The notes under the pieces: generated by a model
The model's database searches: none
Seen by the model: the letters and a program-made list of their open reading frames with translations, nothing else
Told to the model about the DNA's origin: nothing
Made by a program: the position numbers and the translations under genes
Shown here: in pieces, positions 36,203 through 47,301 of the stretch
Position numbering within the stretch: the first letter of the stretch is position 1
How the letters are laid out: each line of letters opens with the position of its first letter
NCBI GenBank assembly: GCA_022647765.1
Contig: JALCLH010000006.1
Coordinates: forward strand, 175,533-239,532
Origin: Acidipropionibacterium sp.
GTDB lineage: Bacteria > Actinomycetota > Actinomycetes > Propionibacteriales > Propionibacteriaceae
DNA: 64,000 nt
Direction: 5' to 3'

Positions 36203-36742
36203 TCAGAGCCGCTTGGAGAACTCGACGAAGTACAGGCCCTCCACCCGTGGGATCCCGAACCGCTCGTTGCCGTAGGGGAAGGGGGAGGTGACGCCGGTGC
36301 GCCGGAATCCGCGGCGCTCGTACCAGGCGATGAGATCGGTGCGGACGGCGATGACGGTGAGCCGGATCTCGCCCAGGCCCCACTCCTCGCGGGCGACCCG
36401 CTCGGCCTGGGCCAGCAGCCGCTTGCCGAGCCCCGTGGTCTGCAGGGCCGGATCGACGGCGAACATCCCGAAGTAGGCGTGATCGTCCTGCCGCTGCAAC
36501 TCGCAGGAGCCGAGGATTCTCCCGTCCTCGCGCACGGTGAGCAGGCCGCCGTTGGGCTGCTCGATGAGCTGGGTGATCTCGTCCAGGTCGGTGCGCTGGC
36601 CGTCGAGCAGATGGGACTCGGTGGTCCACCCCGCCGCCGAGCCGGTGGCCCGATAGGCCGCCTCGACGATCTCGTGGATGCGCTCGGCGTCGGCGGGGGT
36701 GGCGAAGGAGAAGAGCGCGGTGCTGGTGCTGGTAGGACTCAC
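36203..36742 (-). CDS. GNAT-family N-acetyltransferase
   Basis: 179 residues from GTG 36742 (VSPTSTSTALFSFA). GNAT fold: first helix ADAERIHEIVEAAYRATG, strand GRILGSCELQRQ, strand AYFGMFAVDPALQ, the acetyl-CoA pyrophosphate loop TGLGKRLLAQAERVA, and IAWYERRGFRRTGVTS. Acceptor unknown. Divergent from the exonuclease gene; the start is weakly supported by ribosome-site evidence. Confidence 0.82.
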   Translation of the reverse strand: MSPTSTSTALFSFATPADAERIHEIVEAAYRATGSAAGWTTESHLLDGQRTDLDEITQLIEQPNGGLLTVREDGRILGSCELQRQDDHAYFGMFAVDPALQTTGLGKRLLAQAERVAREEWGLGEIRLTVIAVRTDLIAWYERRGFRRTGVTSPFPYGNERFGIPRVEGLYFVEFSKRL

Positions 36743-36902
36743 GGCGCACCAGTATGCGTCATCGTCGTCGCAGGGCAACTCCTGGGACGCAGGGTGGACG
36801 CCGGTGAGCGGACCTTGCGGACGGGGCGCAGAACTGTCGGTGCCGTGGTGCAGAGTAAGGACACGCGGAGAGCTGAAGTGAAGAAGGCGGGAAAGAGGAA
36901 TC

Positions 36903-37626
36903 GTGAACTGGACGGACGCCCCCTGGCTGGGCCTGGACACCGAGACCACCGGCGCCGATCCATCGGCGGACAGGCTGGTGACGGCCGTCGCTGGTGCTGC
37001 GTCCTGCCGGTGCGGGGGCCGCAGGGGAGGCGACGCCGCAGCCGAGCGTGCGCAACTGGCTGGCCGATCCCGGCGTCCCGATTCCAGCCGCGGCCACCGC
37101 CGTCCACGGCATCACCACCGAGGCGGCGCGCCAGCACGGCAGGCCGGTCGTCGAGGTGCTGGACGAACTCGCCACCGCCCTGGTCGAGCACTGGCAGCAG
37201 GGATTCCCGGTGGTGGTCTTCAACGCCCCCTTCGACCTCACCCTCATCAATGCCGAGCTGCGGCGTCACCGGCTGGGGTCGCTGGAGGAGCGCCTCGGCG
37301 GCGACCCGGCGCCGGTCGTCGACCCCCTGGTGCTCGACCACGCCCTGGACCGCTACCGGCGCGGCAAGCGCACCCTGTCGGCGATGACCTCGGTCTACGG
37401 GGTGCCGCTGCTGGAGAATGCGCACACCGCCGAGGCCGACGTCGCGATGATGCTCGGGGTGCTGGAGAAGATGGCCGCCAAGTACCCGGGGATCGGCTCG
37501 ATGGACGCCGCGGAGCTGCATCGTTTTCAGGTCGACGAGCACCGCAAGTGGGCCGAGAACTTCGGCTCCTGGCTGCGCTCCAAGGGGCGCCGGGACGACG
37601 TCTCGCGCAGCTGGCCGCAGGAGTGA
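36903..37626 (+). CDS. DEDDh 3'-5' exonuclease, DnaQ/PolIII-epsilon-like (one frameshift)
   Basis: About 240 residues, GTG start with AAGAGGA upstream. Exo I motif LGLDTETTGADP (Asp, Glu), Exo II NAPFDLTLINAEL, Exo III NAHTAEADVAMMLGV (His, Asp): all four acidic residues and the histidine are present, so a metal-dependent proofreading- or repair-type nuclease is expected. The frame breaks near 36985 between RLVTAV and LVLRPAG. It stands alone, not next to a polymerase gene. Confidence 0.85.
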
Positions 37627-37654
37627 CGCCGTTCCGCGGATTCCGCGGATCGGG

Positions 37655-38431
37655 TCAGGCGAGCGCCGTCTTGACTGCGGCGGGCACGCCCCGCTCGTCG
37701 AGGACGGCCATTCGCCGGGCTCCGGGACCGCCCGGTGTGCACACCTTTGCGATGAGAGCAGCGGGCTCCTCGTCGCTGGCGGCCATCCAGTCGGCGGCGC
37801 CGGTGAGGGCGTCGGCGACGAGACGCCGTGCCTCCGGCCGTGGAATGCCGCGTCCGACCCCGGCGTCGACCATGGCCGCCGCGAGGTAGAAGAAGTAGGC
37901 CGGGCCACCGCCGCTCAGTGGTTCCAGCACGGTCTGCTCCTGCTCGCTGAGGCGCAGCACCGTCCCGGAACGGCCGAAGAACCCGGTGACGGTCTCGATC
38001 TGCTCCTCGGTGCATTCGTCTGCGCATGTGAGCAGGGTGATGCCGTCGCCGACCTGCGACGCCAGGCTCGGCATGGCGCGCGCCACGGCCCGGTGATCCG
38101 GGAGACCGGCCTGCAGGTCCGCGAGACTCACCCCGTAGGCGATGCAGGCCAGCACGGCGCCCTCGTCGAGGTGGTCGGCAATCTCCCCGAGGACCTCGGG
38201 AACTGCTTGTGGAATGACGGCCAGGACGACGAGCTGGGCGCCGCTGACCGCCTCGGCTATGTCGGTGGTCGCCTGAACCCCGTAGCGGCCGGCGAGTTCA
38301 TCGGCCCGTTCCCGACGGCGGGCCTGGACTCGCAGGGTCTTTGGCAGCAGGCCCCCGTCAAGGGCCCCAGCGAGGAGGGCCTCGCCCATCGTGCCCACTC
38401 CGATCAGGGCGACGGTCGGCAGATCAGTCAT
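37655..38431 (-). CDS. proC: Pyrroline-5-carboxylate reductase
   Basis: 258 residues, intact. Last step of proline synthesis: NAD(P)H-dependent reduction of P5C. N-terminal VALIGVGTMGEALLAGALDG, VVLAVIPQAVPEVL, AMPSLASQVGDG, and the C-terminal dimer/active-site region LSGGGPAYFFYLAAAMVDAG with KVCTPGGPGARRMAVL. Convergent with the exonuclease. A second, frame-broken ProC-like gene occurs at 17362-18159. The usual ProC N-P-N-T tetrad is MPSL here, so specificity is less certain. Confidence 0.85.
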   Translation of the reverse strand: MTDLPTVALIGVGTMGEALLAGALDGGLLPKTLRVQARRRERADELAGRYGVQATTDIAEAVSGAQLVVLAVIPQAVPEVLGEIADHLDEGAVLACIAYGVSLADLQAGLPDHRAVARAMPSLASQVGDGITLLTCADECTEEQIETVTGFFGRSGTVLRLSEQEQTVLEPLSGGGPAYFFYLAAAMVDAGVGRGIPRPEARRLVADALTGAADWMAASDEEPAALIAKVCTPGGPGARRMAVLDERGVPAAVKTALA

Positions 38432-38483
38432 GGCTGTGGATTCTAGTAGTGAGTCTCGGGCGGATCTATGGATGATCGTGGAC

Positions 38484-38548
38484 GAGATCTGCCATATATC
38501 GGCCGGGGACTGGATAATCCATGCGGTGGCGTCCTGGTGGCAGATCTC
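38484..38548. repeat. Inverted repeat GAGATCTGCCA upstream of proC
   Basis: GAGATCTGCCA (38484-38494) and TGGCAGATCTC (38538-38548), perfect 11-nt arms 43 nt apart, about 55-115 bp upstream of the proC start. Possibly paired operator half-sites with DNA looping. Confidence 0.4.
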
Positions 38549-38639
38549 AGCGGTATGCGCTCGTGGCAGTCACAGTCTTCTCACAGATGCAGGGATACTT
38601 GGCGGTAACTGTTCGGGTGGTGGCTGGCACCCTGACTTG

Positions 38640-38691
38640 GGAAGTCTGACGGATTGTCGTTTGAGTTCAAACGACAATCCGTCAGACTTCC
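38640..38691. repeat. Perfect 25-nt-arm palindrome with 2-nt loop
   Basis: GGAAGTCTGACGGATTGTCG... is mirrored exactly by ...CGACAATCCGTCAGACTTCC around the bases GT. Weaker outer pairing continues (GGGTGGTGG / CCACCACC). It lies 132 bp upstream of the 13E12-type gene. Too long and perfect for chance. Confidence 0.8.
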
Positions 38692-38823
38692 AACGCCCAC
38701 CACCACCGGGACACTTATCACTGTCAGTGACCTCTGATAGAGTCGCACGATTGCCCAGGCCTCTCCGAAAAATAACCGTGTTCAACCCTTGCATCTATGA
38801 CTCTCGTCGGGTAGTCTTTTTCC

Positions 38824-40332
38824 ATGGACGACGTCACGGGATTCCGGACACGACTCCAGGCCATCAGAGAACAGCTCGACGGTCTGGACTACACAGTCCT
38901 GCCCCGCATGTCCGATGCGGAAATGGTCGCCACGATGACAGAGATGCGGGGCTTGGCCGATCGCATGGTTGCCGGAGCGGCCGTGGCCGTCAACGCCGCG
39001 GACGCGGCGAAAGCAACAGACCACACCACCGGAACCCCACTCGGTGATTTCCTGGCCGCCGCCGAGGGATGCACACCCAGCCAAGGAATCGGGGTCGTGA
39101 AACGCGCCTCCAAACTCGCCCACCACCCCGGGGTGCGCGATGCCGCACTGGCCGGTGATGTGTCGCCGAATCATGCGACAGCGATCGGGGAAGAACTGGA
39201 GAAGTTGCCCCAGGATCAGATGAGCAGTGAGCAGGTCGACCGGGCTGCCGGACTGTTTCTGGACCGGGCCGCGACTACACCACCAGGTCAGCTCAAACGC
39301 GCAACTCAGAAGATACTGGAAGAGGTCGCCCCCGAGGCGGCGCCCTCACCCGGTGATGAGGCTGCCCGGATCGCAGCGCAGCGCAGTCGGGCCGTCAAAG
39401 ATCGGCATGTCATCTGGGGTTCCGATGGTGAAGGATCCACCTGGTTTCGTGGACAACTTCCTGACCTGGAAGCCCAACAACTCATCGGCACCCTGCAGGC
39501 CTTCGGTGAGAAAGGCCGGCGTGCCGAACGCGACGAGGCTGAAGCGTTGAGAGCCCGGCGCGCCGAGGGAGATATCACGGATTCCCAGTACCTGTCCGCC
39601 CGGCTTGAACTCGAATCGCGTGAGGCCCGGTCCACTGCGCAGCGGATGGCCGACGCCCTGATCGACATGGTCGGGCTACTGGGCAGCCTCGACAAGGTCC
39701 CCTCCGCCGGAGGCCAGACACCCAGACTCGTCGTCACCCTCAACTACCAGGATCTTCACGATGCGCTGGAAGGAACAATCGCCGCGGGTGTCGTCCATGG
39801 TGCCACCGGTGAGATACCCGTCGATGCGGGATCGCTGCGTCGGATGTGCTGCGAGGCAGGGATTCTCCCCGTGGTATTGGGCGGTGAATCCCAGGTCCTG
39901 GATGAAGGCAAGGACCGCCGACTGGTCACCGGTGCGATCCGCAGGGTATTGGAAGTCAGAGATAAGCATTGCATCCACCCGGGCTGCAATGTTCCAGCGA
40001 ATTTGTGCCAGGCGCATCATATCCGTCCGTGGTGGGACGGAGGCCCGACTTCCTTGGAGAATCTTGTCTTGGTGTGCAGGCATCACCACGCCCTGGTAGA
40101 ACCCGACAGATATCACTCAAGAGACCAGTGGCAGATCGTCGTGGATCCGGACACGAAAATACCTCGGATGCTGCCACCGGAACGACTCAAGAAACACCTG
40201 CGGAAGTCTTCGGGGGACCCAGACGTAGCCAGAACCGATGACCCGACCTCACGGGAGAACTCTGCCCACACCTTGGGGCCAAGCGCTGGAGAGAACGGCG
40301 AGAACTCTGCTCAGCCGGCTCTGGTGGCGTGA
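38824..40332 (+). CDS. 13E12-repeat family protein: DUF222 domain plus C-terminal HNH endonuclease
   Basis: 502 residues, intact. N-terminal DUF222 (about 20-330): LADRMVAGAAVAVNAADAA, LKRATQKILEEVAPEA, RLVVTLNYQDLHDALEG. C-terminal HNH (about 375-430): cysteines in CIHPGCNVP, then CQAHHIRPWWDGGPTSLENL and LVCRHHHALVEP, with the metal-binding histidines and Asn. This is a repeated actinobacterial family, often with many copies per genome; a role in mobile or selfish DNA is suspected but not shown. The gene is less GC-rich than its neighbours and its start lacks a clear ribosome site (probably leaderless). Confidence 0.9.
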   Translation: MDDVTGFRTRLQAIREQLDGLDYTVLPRMSDAEMVATMTEMRGLADRMVAGAAVAVNAADAAKATDHTTGTPLGDFLAAAEGCTPSQGIGVVKRASKLAHHPGVRDAALAGDVSPNHATAIGEELEKLPQDQMSSEQVDRAAGLFLDRAATTPPGQLKRATQKILEEVAPEAAPSPGDEAARIAAQRSRAVKDRHVIWGSDGEGSTWFRGQLPDLEAQQLIGTLQAFGEKGRRAERDEAEALRARRAEGDITDSQYLSARLELESREARSTAQRMADALIDMVGLLGSLDKVPSAGGQTPRLVVTLNYQDLHDALEGTIAAGVVHGATGEIPVDAGSLRRMCCEAGILPVVLGGESQVLDEGKDRRLVTGAIRRVLEVRDKHCIHPGCNVPANLCQAHHIRPWWDGGPTSLENLVLVCRHHHALVEPDRYHSRDQWQIVVDPDTKIPRMLPPERLKKHLRKSSGDPDVARTDDPTSRENSAHTLGPSAGENGENSAQPALVA

Positions 40333-40465
40333 GAACTGGTGGTGGGTGAGGGAGGCGAGGACGAGGGAGCGGGGACTGCGCACCGCCGGCCACCGGCCCC
40401 TGGGCTCGATTCATCTAGAGTTCGTTGAGGGCCAGCACAAGCCCCACCAAGGAGGTCGACCACCG

Positions 40466-41671
40466 ATGAGACCCGCACAACTGAGACCCGCACAGCGCGC
40501 CGTCGCCGCCGCGCCATTCCATGCGATGGCGTTCAGTCAGCGAGCCAGAGAACTGGAGGCGCAGGGCCACCGCGTCGTCAGCCTCTCCCTCGGTGAACCG
40601 GACTTCGGCGCGCCGGCGTCGGTCAGGCAGGCCATGTGCGACGCCATGGACGGCCAGCCGCTGCCCTACACCTCGGCCATGGGGCTGCCCGCCCTGCGCG
40701 AGGCCATCTCCGGGTTCTACCGCGACCGGCACGGCGTCGAGATCGACCCGGCGCGGATCGCCATCACCTCCGGAGCTTCCGGCGCCCTGCTGCTCGCCAC
40801 CGCGGCCACCGTCGACCCCGGAGACGAGGTGATCCTTGCTGACCCCTGCTATCCGTGCAACCGCGAACTGGTCACCTCCTTCGGCGGCACCGTGGTCCTG
40901 ATCCCCACCTCCGCGGCCACCCGTTACCAGCTGGACGCCGAGTCGGTGGAGCGGGCCTGGAGCCCCAGGACCAGGGGAGTCATGGTCGCCACCCCGTCGA
41001 ACCCCACCGGCACCTCCATCCCGTTCTCCCAGCTCGCCGCGATCTGCGACCTCGCCCGGGCCCGCGAGGCCTGGCGCATCGTCGACGAGATCTACCTCGA
41101 ACTCTCCGACCCCGGCCCCCGACGGCACCCCGGCCCACACCGTGGTGGAGACCGATCCCGATGCCATCGTCATCTCCAGCTTCTCGAAGTACTTCGGGAT
41201 GACCGGCTGGCGTCTCGGCTGGGCGATCCTGCCCGAGAGCCTGGTGCCGGCCGCCGAGCGACTCGCGATGAACTACTTCCTGTCGGCCTCCAATCCCGCC
41301 CAGCAGGCGGCCCTGGCCTGCTTCACCCCGGCCACCCTGGAGGTCTGCGAACAGCGGCGCCAGGAGCTGCTGGCACGACGGCGTCTGGTCCTCGACGGGC
41401 TCGACCGGATCGGCCTGCCCGGTGCCGGTGACGCCGGACGGCGCCTTCTACGTCTACATCGACGTCACCGGCACCGGGCTGGACGCCTGGCAGTTCTGCG
41501 AGCAGGCCTCTGGACCGCGCCAAGGTGGCGCTCACCCCGGGCCGCGACTTCGGCCCGGCCACCGCCGGCAGTCACGTCCGGCTCTCCTACGCGGCCTCCC
41601 GCGAGGAGCTGGCCGAGGGGATCGAGCGCCTCGGCGTCTTCCTGTCCGAGCTGGGGACCGCGCTCATATAG
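40466..41671 (+). CDS. Class I/II PLP aminotransferase (three frameshifts)
   Basis: About 400 residues when repaired; AAGGAGG before ATG 40466. Fold-type I landmarks: VVSLSLGEPDFGAPASVRQA, substrate loop PYTSAMGLPALREAISGFY, ITSGASGALLL, ATPSNPTGTSIP, the cofactor aspartate in WRIVDEIYLEL, the Schiff-base lysine in ISSFSKYFGMTGWRLGW, and the C-terminal VRLSYAASREELAEG. Breaks near 41118, 41422 and 41508 are mended by single-base changes. Likely an aspartate- or aromatic-type transaminase; the substrate is not decided. Confidence 0.87.
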
Positions 41672-41729
41672 TGGCAGTGCCCCGGCACGAATCCCCTGAC
41701 CGGAGACCGCTGAAAGGATCGGGCACCAC

Positions 41730-42884
41730 ATGGCAGCAGCGCCGGGTGATGACGCCACCATCGACGACCGGCCCTTCATCGACGCCAGCTCCCAGGCCAG
41801 GAGGCGCTACGGCAGGTTCAACCTGGCGATCATCGGCGGCACCGGGGTGGGCAAGTCCTCCCTGGTGAACGCCGTCTTCGCCCGCGACTACGCGGCCGTC
41901 GGCAAGGGAATGCCGCTCACCAGCGGCGTCAACTACTACCACGACGAGTCCCTGGGAATCTGGGACTTCGAGGGCTTCGAGATCGGCACCGAGGCCACCC
42001 CGGCCGCCGCCCTGAGATCCCACCTCGCGGCGATCGCCAGGCGTCCCGCCGACGAGCAGATCGGCGTCGTCTGGTACTGCGTGCTGTCGGGCGCCGACCG
42101 GCTCACCCGCGCCGACATCGAGATGATCCGCGAGCTGGACGCCGGCGGGCTGCCGGTGATCCTGGTCCTCACCAAGGTCGACTGGGACCGCAATCCGGTC
42201 ACCGGGAAGTACAGTCCCCCCAAGGACGTCGAGGAGTTCCGGAACTGGCTGGAGCATCCGGTCGCCACCGACGGGACGCCGATCCGCCTCCCGATCCGGC
42301 GCGTCGTCCTCACCTCCACCCGCGACCGGCACGGGAAGGGCACGGGGCATGGGCTCGGTGAGCTCGTGGAGGCCACCCTGGACCTGTCTCCGAGGGACGA
42401 GAAGGACGCGTTTCGCATCGCACAGCGACTCAACCTCCCCTGGAAGCGGGAGATGGCCCGACCCGTCATCGCTGCTGCATCGGCTGCTGCCGCAGCAGCT
42501 GCCGCGGTTCCCATCCCGGTCGCGGATGCGACCGCCCTGGCGCCGATCCAGATGACGATGATGGGCCGGATCGCGACCATCTACGACCTGGAACTCACCT
42601 CGATGCTGTCCACCTCGACGCTGGCCCAGCTGGCCGCCCAGATCTCCGGCCAGGCGCTTGCCCGCAGCTTCCTCAAGCTGATCCCGGTGGCCGGCAGCGT
42701 CATCAACGCCGGCGTCGCCTCCTCGATCACGGCGGCCACCGGCGAGGGCTGGATGAGGCTGTGCGAACAGGTTCACACCGGCAAGCTCGATCCCTCCCAG
42801 GTCTCCGATGCCCTCGGTGGCTTCAAGCCGGGAGTCCTCGCCGTGGTCTCCCGGCTGGCGCTGGGCAGGATCTCGAAGATCTGA
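41730..42884 (+). CDS. Dynamin/Era-like GTPase with C-terminal hydrophobic (DUF697-type) domain
   Basis: 384 residues, intact. G1 LAIIGGTGVGKSSLVNAVF; switch region GMPLTSGVNYYHDE; G3-like GIWDFEGFEIG; G4 LVLTKVDWDR. The C-terminal third is hydrophobic and Ala-rich (PVIAAASAAAAAAAAVPIP, TALAPIQMTMMGRIATIY, IPVAGSVINAGVAS), like the DUF697 domain of YcjF/YkfA-type GTPases, suggesting membrane association. Role unknown. Starts 58 bp after the aminotransferase. Confidence 0.85.
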   Translation: MAAAPGDDATIDDRPFIDASSQARRRYGRFNLAIIGGTGVGKSSLVNAVFARDYAAVGKGMPLTSGVNYYHDESLGIWDFEGFEIGTEATPAAALRSHLAAIARRPADEQIGVVWYCVLSGADRLTRADIEMIRELDAGGLPVILVLTKVDWDRNPVTGKYSPPKDVEEFRNWLEHPVATDGTPIRLPIRRVVLTSTRDRHGKGTGHGLGELVEATLDLSPRDEKDAFRIAQRLNLPWKREMARPVIAAASAAAAAAAAVPIPVADATALAPIQMTMMGRIATIYDLELTSMLSTSTLAQLAAQISGQALARSFLKLIPVAGSVINAGVASSITAATGEGWMRLCEQVHTGKLDPSQVSDALGGFKPGVLAVVSRLALGRISKI

Positions 42885-42894
42885 GCCGGCTGGC

Positions 42895-42975
42895 ATGGTC
42901 CCGATCACTCCCGATAGGCCGTGAAACTGCGCTCACGATGCAGAAACACGGCGTGTCGGGAGTGATCGGGACCAT
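42895..42975. repeat. Family A intergenic palindromic repeat, copy 3 (81 bp)
   Basis: Ends ATGGTCCCGATCACTCC / GGAGTGATCGGGACCAT with inner stem CGATAGGCCGT / ACGGCGTGTCG. Lies between the convergent GTPase and glycosidase genes, where it could serve as a terminator. Confidence 0.85.
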
Positions 42976-42994
42976 CAGATCAGCCCGGACCCGA

Positions 42995-45710
<2,716 letters not shown>

Positions 45711-45736
45711 GGGTGGAGGTCCTCTCCCCGGATTGG

Positions 45737-47012
45737 CTACCGATGATGTGAGTCTAGGTCTGGCCGTTCGTCGGCCGCCTGTCGTATGGCGCCGAGCAGT
45801 ACCTCGGCTCCGTTGACCGCCCAGTCGTCGCGGATGTCCTCGGCCTCGGTGTGGCTCAGCCCGTCAACACAGGGGATGAAGAGCATGGAGGCCGGCGCCC
45901 GGGATGCGACGTTCATCGAGTCGTGGCCCGCTCCCGAGGACATCTCCACGGTGGAGTAGCCGAGTCCCGCCGCGGTGCTGCGTATCAGCTCGGTGGTGCC
46001 GGCGTCGAAGACGGTCGGCGGCATGTCCAGAACCGGCCGCACCTCGGCGGTGACGCCGCGCCGTTCAGCGATATCGGCCGCAGCCGTGCGCAGCTGCGTC
46101 ACCGCCTGGTCCAGGACCGAGGGCTCGGGGTGCCTCAGATCGATCGCGAGTCTCACCCGGCCGGGAATGACGTTGCGGGAGTTGGGCTGCACCCGGATCT
46201 CACCGACGGTGGCCCGCAGATCCTTGTTGACGGTGGTTGCCAGTGCGTCGACGGCCTCGATCAGCCCGGCGGCGGCGACCAGGGCGTCGCGGCGATCGGG
46301 GTGCGGGGTGGTGCCGGCGTGGCAGTCCTGGCCGGCGATCACGACGTCGAACCAGCGGATCGCCTGGACCCCGGTCACCACGGCGATGTCGGTGCCGGTG
46401 CGCTCCAGGACCGGTCCCTGTTCGATGTGGGCCTCGAAGCAGCGGTGCACGGCCAGCGAGGAGCTGTCGAAGGTGCCCCGGTAGCCGATCCGGTCCAGTT
46501 CTTCTGCGACGGTGACGCCGTTCGCGTCGGTGCGGGCCAGGGCGTCGTCCAGACCGATGGTTCCGGCCACCACTCCCGAGCCCAGCAGGCTGGGGGAGAA
46601 CCTGGCTCCCTCCTCGTCGGTCCAGTCGACCAGGGTGATCGATCGGAGGGTGGTGGCGCCGGCGTCGTCCAGGGATCGCAGCGCCTCCAGCCCGGCCAGC
46701 ACCCCGTAGGTGCCGTCGTAGCGCCCGCCGAAGGGTTGGGAGTCCAGGTGGGAGCCGACCAGCACCACGGGCAGGGTGTCGTCGCGGCCGGGGCGGGTGA
46801 TGAAGACATTGCCGATCGGATCGATATCGACCCGATAGTTCTGGCGGCGGGCGATGCCGCACAGCTCGTCGCGGGCCAGCCCGTCCTCATCGCCGAGGCT
46901 CAGCCGATTGAGCCCGCCACCGTGGGTCGCCCCGAACGTGGCGAACCGATCAAATGTCGCAGCAGCCGCTCCCGGTCGATCCGCAGGGTCGCGGTGCGAG
47001 CAGAGATGCCAT
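45737..47012 (-). CDS. M20-family amidohydrolase, allantoate amidohydrolase / N-carbamoyl amino acid hydrolase type (frameshifted near start)
   Basis: About 420 residues. Metal ligands are visible: [54 protein letters not shown], and the late [13 protein letters not shown]; the lid domain has [20 protein letters not shown]. Starts at ATG 47012 (GGAGGGAG upstream); two single-base losses near the start (one in a TTT run near 46957, one within the first codons) must be mended to link [18 protein letters not shown] to [16 protein letters not shown]. It would release ammonia or carbamate from a ureido acid, fitting a genome that also degrades urea. Confidence 0.85.
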
Positions 47013-47102
47013 CTGGACTCCCTCCGAAACAGCTGGCAAGGCGGTTCCCGCCAGTGCCGTGCATTCTTGCAGGCAGCTCAACCGACTCGATCAGTGAAGC
47101 TC

Positions 47103-47141
47103 AAGCGGGGCGTCGAAGCGGGGCGTCGAAGCGGGGCGTCG
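47103..47141. repeat. Tandem repeat, three copies of a 13-mer
   Basis: AAGCGGGGCGTCG three times in direct succession, between the M20 hydrolase start and a family B repeat. A small variable-number repeat candidate. Confidence 0.8.
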
Positions 47142-47155
47142 AGGTGGCCATGGGC

Positions 47156-47231
47156 TGCAACTTTCACTCGTCTACGGACCAGGATCCGCGATGGCCGGCG
47201 TGGATGGGGGCTTACGCGAGTGAAAAGTGCG
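47156..47231. repeat. Family B intergenic palindromic repeat, copy 3 (76 bp)
   Basis: Arms TGCAACTTTCACTCGTC and ACGCGAGTGAAAAGTGCG; core nearly identical to copy 4 (GGATCCGCG ... CGTGGATGGGGG). Between divergent genes. Confidence 0.85.
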
Positions 47232-47301
47232 GGTCGGTAGGGTTGGATGCTGTACTGCGGGGCTGAGCCGACGGGGGAGCGCGCCTGCCCAGGAAGAGGA
47301 C

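Larger units (their letters stand above)
38432..38823. other. 392-bp AT-richer region between proC and the 13E12 gene
   Basis: No gene is supported. It carries two inverted repeats (listed separately) and must hold the divergent promoters of proC and the 13E12-type gene. Confidence 0.5.

Noticed and set aside
47103..47141. CRISPR array
   Set aside because: Repeats are contiguous 13-mers without spacers, and no cas genes are in the window.
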